The position numbers were made by a program, and so were the translations under genes. From Candidatus Zipacnadia bacterium (GTDB lineage Bacteria; Armatimonadota; Zipacnadia; Zipacnadales; Zipacnadaceae), in NCBI GenBank assembly GCA_029821255.1, contig JALGTS010000131.1, positions 1 to 5,725 on the forward strand: DNA of 5,725 bases, in the 5' to 3' direction. The notes under the pieces were generated by a model. It was not told where the DNA came from. It did no database searches and worked only from the letters and a program-made list of their open reading frames with translations. Position 1 is the stretch's first letter, and the number at the start of each line of letters is the position of its first letter. Positions 1 to 5,257 of this stretch are shown one piece after another.

Positions 1-216
1 TACAATCGCTTACTAATTGGTCTCTTTGTAGGTATCGGAGAAAACATAAGGTTACATCCTGTCACCAGAGGCGCTCTTATTGGCGCAATAATAACCACGG
101 CGATGAGCATAATTCCCTTTCTTGACGGGCGCCCAGAGGGAGGAATCGTTTTCCTCGTCTTCGGCATAATCTACGGGATTATCGCTGATACCGTAGCCAC
201 AAGATTCTCGCAATAA
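1..216 (+). CDS. Small membrane protein of unknown function, C-terminal part (cut by left edge)
   Basis: Frame 1 is open from base 1 to the TAA at 214-216 and gives 71 residues; the start lies outside the window. I do not recognise a named family. The fragment has a hydrophobic, glycine-rich start (LLIGLFVGIGENI), a short polar link, a second hydrophobic stretch (residues about 25-40, GALIGAIITTAMSIIPFL), a charged loop (DGRPEGG), and a third hydrophobic stretch (residues about 49-63, IVFLVFGIIYGIIAD) before a short polar tail. The pattern suggests two or three transmembrane segments with Gly-rich helix packing. Hydrophobic residues fall in coherent blocks in this frame, unlike the 63-codon frame on the opposite strand at 52-243, which looks like a shadow. 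It ends 63 nt before fhs on the same strand, so co-transcription is possible. Base composition is more AT-rich than in the genes to the right. Confidence 0.7.
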   Translation, partial: YNRLLIGLFVGIGENIRLHPVTRGALIGAIITTAMSIIPFLDGRPEGGIVFLVFGIIYGIIADTVATRFSQ

Positions 217-264
217 CAAACATAATGCAATGCCTATTGCCAAAGCACCAAACAGCTTATTAGA

Positions 265-273
265 GAAAGGAAG
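265..273 (+). promoter_or_regulatory. Ribosome binding site of fhs
   Basis: The purine-rich stretch GAAAGGAAG ends 6 nt before the ATG at 280. It supports that start codon, which also gives an N-terminus (MLSDLEIAQ) matching the usual start of formate--tetrahydrofolate ligases. I see no convincing promoter in the 63-nt gap at 217-279 and no terminator hairpin after the upstream gene. Confidence 0.7.
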
Positions 274-279
274 TCAGTT

Positions 280-1059
280 ATGCTAAGCGATCTGGAAATT
301 GCCCAACAAGCTGAATTGCGTCCGATTGTAGACGTAGCCAAGGATGCAGGGATCTTGCGCGAGGAGCTGAAGCTGTACGGCGACTATATGGCCAAGGTTG
401 ACCTGTCTATCCTTGACCGACTCGCCGATGTCCCTGATGCCAAGCTCATATTGGTGACCGCCATCACCCCTACGCCTTTAGGAGAAGGAAAAACTGTGGT
501 CACTTTGGGCCTGGCTCAAGCGTTACGTCATATCGGCAAGAAGGCAATGGCGACCATACGTGAACCATCCATGGGCCCGACCTTCGGCATCAAGGGTGGT
601 GCCTGTGGCGGAGGATATGCACAAGCAGTGCCGATGGAAGAGATTAATCTGCACTTCACTGGTGACATTCACGCTGTCGGCGCAGCTAATAACCTGCTGG
701 CGGCAATGATTGATGCCAGCCTATGGCACAATAACCCGCTGAACATTGATCCGTTCACTATTAGCTGGAACCGTGGGGTGGATATGAATGACGTGGCCCT
801 GCGCAACATAGTCATCGGCCTGGGTGGCCGGCGTGGGGGCTGGCCCCGTGAGGCGCAGTTTGACATTACGGTGGCCTCCGAGGTTATGGCTATTCTGGCG
901 CTGACCAGCGGCCTTGCCGACATCCGCAAGCGCTTCGGTCGCATCCAAGTCGCTTACGACCGCGATGGCAACCCCATTACCGCCGAAGACCTGAACGCTG
1001 CGGGAGCAATGACTGTACTAATGAAGGATGCCATCAAGCCCAATCTTGTATTGCCCTAA
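280..1059 (+). CDS. fhs: Formate--tetrahydrofolate ligase, N-terminal segment (frame broken at about 1050)
   Basis: Formate--tetrahydrofolate ligase (EC 6.3.4.3, cytoplasmic) makes 10-formyl-THF from formate, THF and ATP and is an entry step of the methyl branch of the Wood-Ljungdahl pathway. This segment encodes about the first half. Visible features are the start MLSDLEIAQ, the ATP-binding P-loop TPLGEGKT (residues 65-72), REPSMGPTFGIKGG, the first family signature GIKGGACGGGY (residues 103-113), INLHFTGDIHAV, LNIDP, RNIVIGLGG, and DAIKPNLV (250-257). In the family signature as I know it the residue after GGA is normally Ala; here it is Cys. After NLV the frame runs into two unrelated residues and a TAA at 1057-1059. 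The family continues at this point with a conserved block ending ALKLADYVVTEAGFGAD, and that last part resumes in another frame from 1053. About 29 residues are missing between the halves. As written, the gene should not give an active enzyme. Confidence 0.93.
   Translation: MLSDLEIAQQAELRPIVDVAKDAGILREELKLYGDYMAKVDLSILDRLADVPDAKLILVTAITPTPLGEGKTVVTLGLAQALRHIGKKAMATIREPSMGPTFGIKGGACGGGYAQAVPMEEINLHFTGDIHAVGAANNLLAAMIDASLWHNNPLNIDPFTISWNRGVDMNDVALRNIVIGLGGRRGGWPREAQFDITVASEVMAILALTSGLADIRKRFGRIQVAYDRDGNPITAEDLNAAGAMTVLMKDAIKPNLVLP
1048..1055 (+). other. Out-of-frame deletion junction inside fhs
   Basis: The last family-like codon in the first frame is GTA (Val of NLV) at 1048-1050. The next family-like codon is GCC (Ala of ALKLADYVV) at 1053-1055, in the third frame, possibly preceded by ATT (Ile) at 1050-1052. 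From remembered homologues such as the Moorella thermoacetica enzyme, about 30 residues (90 nt) separate these points; here only 2 nt do, a net loss of about 88 nt (3n+1). The missing block includes the conserved HGGPFANIAHG region. A simple ribosomal frameshift could not restore it. The exact breakpoints cannot be fixed without the intact parent sequence. Confidence 0.8.
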
Positions 1060-1889
1060 AGCTGGCAGATTATGTGGTAACCGAAGCCGGCTTTGGGGCT
1101 GACTGCGGTGCGGAGAAATTCGTGAATATTAAGTGCCGGGTGGGAGGAATGACTCCCTCGGCGGTAGTGATCGTGGCCACAGTCCGGGCCCTGAAGATGC
1201 ACGGAGGGGCCTTTGAGTTCAAGCCAGGCCGCAAACCGCCGATGGACGAGATTGTCAAGCCTAATATGGCCGCATTGCGCGCTGGTTGCGCTAATCTCGC
1301 CAAGCATATTGAGAATATGGGCAAGATGGGTCTGCCAGTGGTAGTGGCCATCAACGTCTTTCCTGATGATACTGCTGAAGAGTTAAAGGCCTTACAAGAA
1401 GAGGCTCTGGCAGCAGGCGCTAAGGCCGCTGTGGAGACGCGCGTGCATGGTGAGGGTGGCCCGGGTGGCGCCGATTTGGCTGAAGCAGTGGTGGAGGTGT
1501 GTGCACATGACAACGACTTCAGGTTCCTATATCCGCTCGATGCACCGATCAAAGAGAAGATAGAAACGATTGCTACGGAGATCTATGGTGCTGGTGCCGT
1601 GGATTACTCGGCCATCGCCGAGCGCAAGATCCGCCAGTTCACTGAACAGGGCCTGGACAATCTGCCTATCTGCATGGCGAAAACCCATCTGTCACTCAGC
1701 CACGACCCCGATCTCAAGGGTCGCCCTGAGGGCTTCACTCTGCCCATTCGCGACATTCGGCCCTCGCTGGGGGCGGGCTTCCTGTATCCACTATGCGGCG
1801 AAATGCAGACCATGCCCGGGTTGCCTACCCGTCCGGCAGCAGTAGATGTTGACATTGACGAGAACGGCATCACGGTTGGGCTGTTCTAA
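1053..1889 (+). CDS. fhs: Formate--tetrahydrofolate ligase, C-terminal segment (continues the broken fhs)
   Basis: This is the second half of the same enzyme, in frame 3. Homology resumes at 1053 with ALKLADYVVTEAGFGAD; the only start-like codon near there is GTG at 1074, with no ribosome binding site before it, so separate translation is unlikely. Visible features are GAEKF, the second family signature VATVRALKMHGG, HIENMGKMGLPVVVAIN, the segment KIETIATEIYGA, MAKTHLSLS, and the C-terminus MPGLPTRPAAVDVDI followed by the typical last residues GLF. No other stop or frameshift occurs over about 279 codons, so the damage is confined to the junction. If the missing block is restored the full protein would be about 565 residues, close to the family norm of roughly 555-560. 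The stop TAA (1887-1889) overlaps the opposite-strand stop of fdhD. Confidence 0.93.
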   Translation, partial: ALKLADYVVTEAGFGADCGAEKFVNIKCRVGGMTPSAVVIVATVRALKMHGGAFEFKPGRKPPMDEIVKPNMAALRAGCANLAKHIENMGKMGLPVVVAINVFPDDTAEELKALQEEALAAGAKAAVETRVHGEGGPGGADLAEAVVEVCAHDNDFRFLYPLDAPIKEKIETIATEIYGAGAVDYSAIAERKIRQFTEQGLDNLPICMAKTHLSLSHDPDLKGRPEGFTLPIRDIRPSLGAGFLYPLCGEMQTMPGLPTRPAAVDVDIDENGITVGLF

Positions 1890-2668
1890 GAGGGCGTAGT
1901 CATCTGGGCAATGCGGACTGAATGGCAGCAGATGCGAAAGCTTTTGCCTCGCAGATAAGTAACCAGTGTGAGACCCAGGTGGTCGGCCAGTTTCCAGCCC
2001 AGAGAAGTAGTATGCGACATCGTGGCCAGTAGGGGTATGCGGGCACGGACAGCCTTGAGTACCATGTTGCTGCTGGCCCGCCCACTGACCATAAGCGCCA
2101 TGGCAGTCAGCGGCAGATCGTGCAGTACGCTGTAGCCTACCGCCTTGTCCATCGCGTTGTGCCGGCCAATGTCTTCGCGCAGCACCACCAGCTTGCCGTC
2201 ACGGTCAAACAACGCAGCGCCGTGGACACCCCCGGATAGCTTATGCTGCCGTTGGTGGGCACGAAACTGGACAGACATATTTAGTAGCTGGTGAGCAGGC
2301 CAGGTCATATCAGAGTCTATATCAAGTGGCGCAGGCAACTCCCCCACCATCTGGTCTGCACCGGTGCATTCCGTCCCTATCCTCCGGGGTTGGGCCGGAG
2401 GCGAGCCCGCAATCAATACATTAACAGTATTGACCTCCTCCTCGCAGTGCTGGACCGAAAGCAACGCGGCAGTGTTGGTGGCCAAACCCTCCGTGAAACA
2501 GTAGCCTACAGCCAACTCCAGATCGTTGCCGGGCTGGCGCATAAGGACTGCTGCCAGCTTATCATTGACGCGCAGGTGCAGCGCTCGCTCAACCGGCACG
2601 AGTACCTCTTTGGAGACTGGCTGACTGCTCTGTTGGAAGATATCAACAGGGCGGGAGATACTGCGCAT
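1886..2668 (-). CDS. fdhD: FdhD, sulfurtransferase needed for formate dehydrogenase activity
   Basis: FdhD passes sulfur from a cysteine desulfurase to the molybdenum cofactor of formate dehydrogenases, in the cytoplasm. The 260-residue product shows the family landmarks: ELAVGYCFTEG (residues 51-61), the cysteine region RRIGTECTGAD (95-105, Cys101), GGVHGAALFD (146-155), REDIGRHNAMDKAVG (164-178), VSGRASSNMVLKAVRA (194-209), and TSLGWKLADHLGLTLV. The second cysteine of the CxxC loop known from E. coli FdhD is absent; Ala sits at that position. I chose the ATG at 2668 because GGAAGG lies 7 nt upstream and the protein then starts at MRSISRPV, where homologues usually start. An in-frame ATG at 2719 would add 17 residues, would overlap mobA by 14 nt and has AGAGGTGG 11 nt upstream; it remains possible. 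The gene follows mobA by 37 nt (2668 start) and is probably translated from the same mRNA. Confidence 0.92.
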   Translation of the reverse strand: MRSISRPVDIFQQSSQPVSKEVLVPVERALHLRVNDKLAAVLMRQPGNDLELAVGYCFTEGLATNTAALLSVQHCEEEVNTVNVLIAGSPPAQPRRIGTECTGADQMVGELPAPLDIDSDMTWPAHQLLNMSVQFRAHQRQHKLSGGVHGAALFDRDGKLVVLREDIGRHNAMDKAVGYSVLHDLPLTAMALMVSGRASSNMVLKAVRARIPLLATMSHTTSLGWKLADHLGLTLVTYLRGKSFRICCHSVRIAQMTTPS

Positions 2669-2675
2669 AGCTTGA

Positions 2676-2681
2676 CCTTCC
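2676..2681 (-). promoter_or_regulatory. Ribosome binding site favouring the internal fdhD start
   Basis: On the minus strand GGAAGG stands 7 nt before the ATG at 2668. The competing upstream ATG (2719) has AGAGGTGG (2731-2738), but 11 nt away, a poorer spacing. Together with the family alignment of the N-terminus this favours 2668. Confidence 0.5.
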
Positions 2682-2705
2682 AGGCATTGTGAATGATTAG
2701 TACCC

Positions 2706-3335
2706 TCAACCAGTCCCATCGGCTATGCTACCACCTCTGTTTATTGTAAGCATTTGTTGGGCCCGCACTAAATCATCTGGAGTATTAACATTGAAGAACA
2801 GCCGCTCCGGTGAGCCGAATCGGGCCAGCTCCGTTTCACCGACCCAACGCACCTGGACGTCTGCGAAGAAACTATCCACACGGCGCCGGCCCGAGGCCAG
2901 AGCCTGGTTAATTGCTGGCAAGCACTGCCGGGCATATACGGCACACAGCGGCTCGCGGCCTCCCGCTATAATGGGAACGACGGCATCTCCGTCGTCAGCG
3001 TTGTCCAATAGGTATCGGAGCAACGCGCTCGTGACCAGGGGAATATCACACGAAACAACCAGATAAAGAGCCGCCTCGGTCGCCCGCATTCCCGTGGCAA
3101 TTGCCGCCAGCGGCCCAGCACCCAGGTCGTCATCAGGCACCAGTCGGGTACCTGTTGGTGCTTGGGTGCCTCCAACAACTAAGGTCTCGTTGACTACCGG
3201 AGCAACAACCTGCGAGACTCGTACTATCATGGGAACACCAGCGATCTCGCACCAGCACTTGTCTGGCCTCAGTCGCCGGCTCTCGCCACCAGCTAAGATC
3301 AATCCGACCACGCGCCGCTCGCTTATTGATGTCAT
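2706..3335 (-). CDS. mobA: MobA, molybdenum cofactor guanylyltransferase
   Basis: MobA joins GMP (from GTP) to molybdopterin to form the guanine dinucleotide cofactor used by DMSO-reductase-family enzymes such as formate dehydrogenase. The 209-residue protein is a single nucleotidyltransferase (GT-A-like) domain of normal length (E. coli MobA is 194). Motifs: LAGGESRRLRPDK (residues 14-26, the GTP-binding loop), GAGPL (72-76), SCDIP with the metal-binding Asp97 (95-99), REPLCAVY (127-134), and NVNTPDDL (182-189). In the nucleotide loop the usual MGxDK is LRPDK here, so the conserved Gly is replaced. The start at 3335 is secured by an ideal ribosome binding site. It is the first gene of a mobA-fdhD unit and is divergent from moeA. 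A cytidylyltransferase-type relative (MocA) is less likely, given the DMSO-reductase-family context and the motif order. Confidence 0.9.
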   Translation of the reverse strand: MTSISERRVVGLILAGGESRRLRPDKCWCEIAGVPMIVRVSQVVAPVVNETLVVGGTQAPTGTRLVPDDDLGAGPLAAIATGMRATEAALYLVVSCDIPLVTSALLRYLLDNADDGDAVVPIIAGGREPLCAVYARQCLPAINQALASGRRRVDSFFADVQVRWVGETELARFGSPERLFFNVNTPDDLVRAQQMLTINRGGSIADGTG

Positions 3336-3354
3336 CTGTAATCCTCCTTACTAT
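3326..3354 (+). promoter_or_regulatory. Possible promoter for the moeA unit
   Basis: TTGATG (3326-3331) and TACTAT (3349-3354) are separated by 17 nt, each matching four of six positions of the sigma-70 consensus. An alternative -10 is TATATT at 3352-3357. It would start transcription near 3361, giving a leader of about 80 nt before moeA, and it would overlap the start of mobA. The match is weak, and such matches occur by chance. No comparable minus-strand promoter for mobA could be picked out. Confidence 0.25.
3343..3349 (-). promoter_or_regulatory. Ribosome binding site of mobA
   Basis: On the minus strand the sequence reads AAGGAGG, then 7 nt, then the ATG at 3335. This is a near-perfect Shine-Dalgarno site. 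It also argues against extending moeA leftwards to 3326, since that would place coding sequence of both strands across this site. Confidence 0.8.
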
Positions 3355-3419
3355 ATTTCGCTGCTACTCTGGATACTACCTGCCGGTTCAATACACTACA
3401 CGAAGGACTGTCAGCCATT

Positions 3420-3429
3420 GGGGGGAAAG
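3420..3429 (+). promoter_or_regulatory. Ribosome binding site of moeA
   Basis: The purine run GGGGGGAAAG ends 10 nt before the ATG at 3440. It is a moderate site with a slightly long spacing, but it is the best candidate in this frame and agrees with where MoeA homologues begin. Confidence 0.5.
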
Positions 3430-3439
3430 TAACATTGCA

Positions 3440-4678
3440 ATGCAGACAAAGACCTTCCGCGAGTTAGTTTCTTTGCAGAAAGCTCAACGGCTGTGTCGCC
3501 AGCGTTTAGGCAACCATCGGGTGGACACAGAGCGACTGTCCTTGCAGGAGGCTGTCGGACGAGGGCTATCTGTTGCCGTTTCGGTGCGTACTCCTCTTCC
3601 CCACTTCCCCCGCGCAATCCGAGATGGTTATGCCGTCCGCGCCCGTGACACCTTCAGTGCCTCGCCCACGAATCCAGTCGTATTGCAACTTACCGATACC
3701 GTACATATCGGCCATGCGCCTGATTTCGTTGTCAAGCCTGGCCAGGCTGCCCAGATCCCTACTGGCGGGATGCTGCCGGCGGGCGCAGACGCTGTCGTCA
3801 TGGTGGAGTACACCGATCCAATGAGTGCAGACCAGGTACAAATCTTTCGCCCAGCAGCACCCGGCCAGTATGTCCAGCAAGTGGGCGAGGACATACCACA
3901 GAACGAACAGGCCCTGGCACCAGGGGCAGTACTGGGGCCGGCGGAGATCGCCCTGTTGAGCGCTCTGGGCGAGACCGAGGTAGAAGTCTACCGCAGGCCG
4001 CGAGTGGGCATCATCAGCACCGGCGACGAAATCGTCGCCCCCCAGCACGAGCCCATCCCTGTCCAGACCCGCGACGCCAACGCCTACGGACTGGCGGCCG
4101 CCTGCCGCGACAATGGCAGTGAGCCGATTTTGTTCGGCATCGTCCGAGATGATGCAGATGAGTTACTTAGCACGGCGGGAGCAGCCCTGGGCAACTGCGA
4201 TCTCCTACTGATATCCGGGGGCAGCTCTGCTGGCACGCAGGACATAACTCGACAGGTCTTAGCAGAGCTAACAATGGACGAAGTCTTCATTGATGGTATT
4301 GCCCTGCGGCCTGGCAAGCCGACCATCGTAGCCGCCCACGATGAGAAGCTGATTTTCGGGCTGCCCGGCCATCCGGTCTCAGCACTGATTGTCTTCCATC
4401 GGTTGGTGCGGCCCGTAATCGGCTGGCTGATTGGCACCGAGGTGCACGATCCAACTCAGATCGCACAAGTGACTCGCAATATACCATCCGAAGCTGGCCT
4501 GACCGAATATGTAAGAGTGAAGTTGCGACGCGACGGCGACCAACTATGGGCCCAGCCGATTTTCGGGAAATCGGCTTCCCTTTCAACGCTGGCACAGACT
4601 GATGGTTTTATTGAGATTGCCACCGGCATTGAGGGGCTGATTGAAGGCGAGCAGACGCCGGTGATACTGTGGAGATAG
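3440..4678 (+). CDS. moeA: MoeA, molybdopterin molybdenumtransferase
   Basis: MoeA inserts molybdate (or tungstate) into adenylylated molybdopterin, the last step of Moco synthesis before nucleotide attachment; it acts in the cytoplasm. From the ATG at 3440 the product is 412 residues, the usual MoeA length (E. coli 411). Landmarks in order: RDGYAV (residues 61-66, normally MDGYAV), IPTGGMLPAGADAVVMVEY (106-124), GQYVQQVGEDI (142-152), RPRVGIISTGDEIV (187-199), ISGGSSAG (258-265) with Asp268, ALRPGKP (288-294), and GLPGHPVSA (307-315), then the C-terminal domain IV with SLSTLAQTDG (380-389). The frame is open back to an ATG at 3326, but the extra 38 residues do not resemble MoeA and would overlap mobA and its ribosome binding site. 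The second moeA-type gene follows after 9 nt, so the two are surely co-transcribed. Confidence 0.93.
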   Translation: MQTKTFRELVSLQKAQRLCRQRLGNHRVDTERLSLQEAVGRGLSVAVSVRTPLPHFPRAIRDGYAVRARDTFSASPTNPVVLQLTDTVHIGHAPDFVVKPGQAAQIPTGGMLPAGADAVVMVEYTDPMSADQVQIFRPAAPGQYVQQVGEDIPQNEQALAPGAVLGPAEIALLSALGETEVEVYRRPRVGIISTGDEIVAPQHEPIPVQTRDANAYGLAAACRDNGSEPILFGIVRDDADELLSTAGAALGNCDLLLISGGSSAGTQDITRQVLAELTMDEVFIDGIALRPGKPTIVAAHDEKLIFGLPGHPVSALIVFHRLVRPVIGWLIGTEVHDPTQIAQVTRNIPSEAGLTEYVRVKLRRDGDQLWAQPIFGKSASLSTLAQTDGFIEIATGIEGLIEGEQTPVILWR

Positions 4679-4687
4679 CCGCCAACC

Positions 4688-5257
4688 ATGCACTCAGATA
4701 GGCGAATATATTTGAAGATGATGAAGCCTGCACAAGCCCAAAGTATCCTGCTGGAGCGGGCCAGCGAATTAGCGAAGCTACCGGTAGAAGAAGTTGAAAC
4801 TACCCAGGCCGCAGGACGAGTCACTGCTGCTGCAATCTACGCACGGGCTTCCTCTCCCGCCTTTGCTGCTGCAGCGATGGATGGGTACGCCGTTCAGTCG
4901 CAATTCACTTTCGGAGCCTCAGAGATCCAGCCAGCCAAGTTACAAATTCCCCAGCAGGCTGAGCCAATTAACACAGGTAATCCCCTCCCTCCCGACAAAG
5001 ATGCAGTATACAAAATCGAAGATGTCCACCAAGAGTCAGATGCAATAACAGTGCTTGCGGCGGCTTTCCCTGGGCAACATGTCCGACTGGTTGGAGAAGA
5101 GGTAACTGCAGGAGACTTGTTGGTGACTGCCGGTGAGGAACTGCAACCGCGACATATCGGCCTGTTGCTGGCAGCGCAAGTATGGACTATACCGGTAAGA
5201 TGTAAGCCGAAGGTTACGCTTATCCCGACAGGAGGCCGATGCTGGCCGCGGCGCTAA
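4688..5257 (+). CDS. Second MoeA-type protein, N-terminal segment (frame broken at about 5233)
   Basis: This paralogue differs from its neighbour and resembles the long MoeA type that carries a C-terminal periplasmic-binding-protein (LysR-substrate-type) domain. Clues are the start RRIYLKMMKPAQAQ, the AAAMDGYAV motif (residues 61-69), FTFGASE (73-79), INTGNPLPPDKDAVYKIEDV (94-113), VRLVGEEV (132-139), and KVTLIPTG (175-182). The ATG at 4688 is chosen because the RRIYL N-terminus is typical of that type; its ribosome binding site is weak (GGAG 13 nt upstream, inside the end of moeA). After PTG (up to 5233) the frame leaves homology and stops at 5255-5257, while the protein continues in another frame. 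About 20 residues of the TGxELV...FNS region are missing. Without this block the metal- and cofactor-binding domain is incomplete. Confidence 0.85.
   Translation: MHSDRRIYLKMMKPAQAQSILLERASELAKLPVEEVETTQAAGRVTAAAIYARASSPAFAAAAMDGYAVQSQFTFGASEIQPAKLQIPQQAEPINTGNPLPPDKDAVYKIEDVHQESDAITVLAAAFPGQHVRLVGEEVTAGDLLVTAGEELQPRHIGLLLAAQVWTIPVRCKPKVTLIPTGGRCWPRR
5233..5236 (+). other. Out-of-frame deletion junction inside the second moeA-type gene
   Basis: The first frame is homologous through GGA (Gly of IPTG) at 5231-5233, and homology resumes with AGG-CCG-ATG (Arg-Pro-Met) from 5233 in frame 1. In remembered family members about 20 residues, starting with T/D-E-L-V and ending before R-M-L-A-A-L, lie between these points. 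The net loss is therefore about 61 nt, again 3n+1. The junction reads ACAGGAGGCCG; a short shared AGG or GGAGG at the two original breakpoints is conceivable but cannot be shown here. Confidence 0.7.

Noticed and set aside
52..243. 63-codon open frame on the minus strand
   Set aside because: It lies opposite the coherent membrane-protein frame at 1-216, has mixed non-patterned composition, and resembles no family I know.
217..279. Promoter for fhs in the short upstream gap
   Set aside because: TTGCCA (237-242) and TTATTA (257-262) are only 14 nt apart and the latter abuts the ribosome binding site; the match is not convincing.
1042..1076. Programmed ribosomal frameshifting to join the two fhs frames
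   Set aside because: No frameshift could supply the roughly 29 missing conserved residues, and no slippery heptamer is visible at the junction.
2291..2692. 133-codon open frame on the plus strand
   Set aside because: Shadow of fdhD, whose motifs are unmistakable on the other strand.
3326..3439. N-terminal extension of moeA to the ATG at 3326
   Set aside because: The extra 38 residues do not look like MoeA, overlap the mobA start and its ribosome binding site, and the ATG at 3440 fits the family.
3566..4048. 160-codon open frame on the minus strand inside moeA
   Set aside because: Shadow frame opposite a conserved gene, with no recognisable domain and no ribosome binding site noted.
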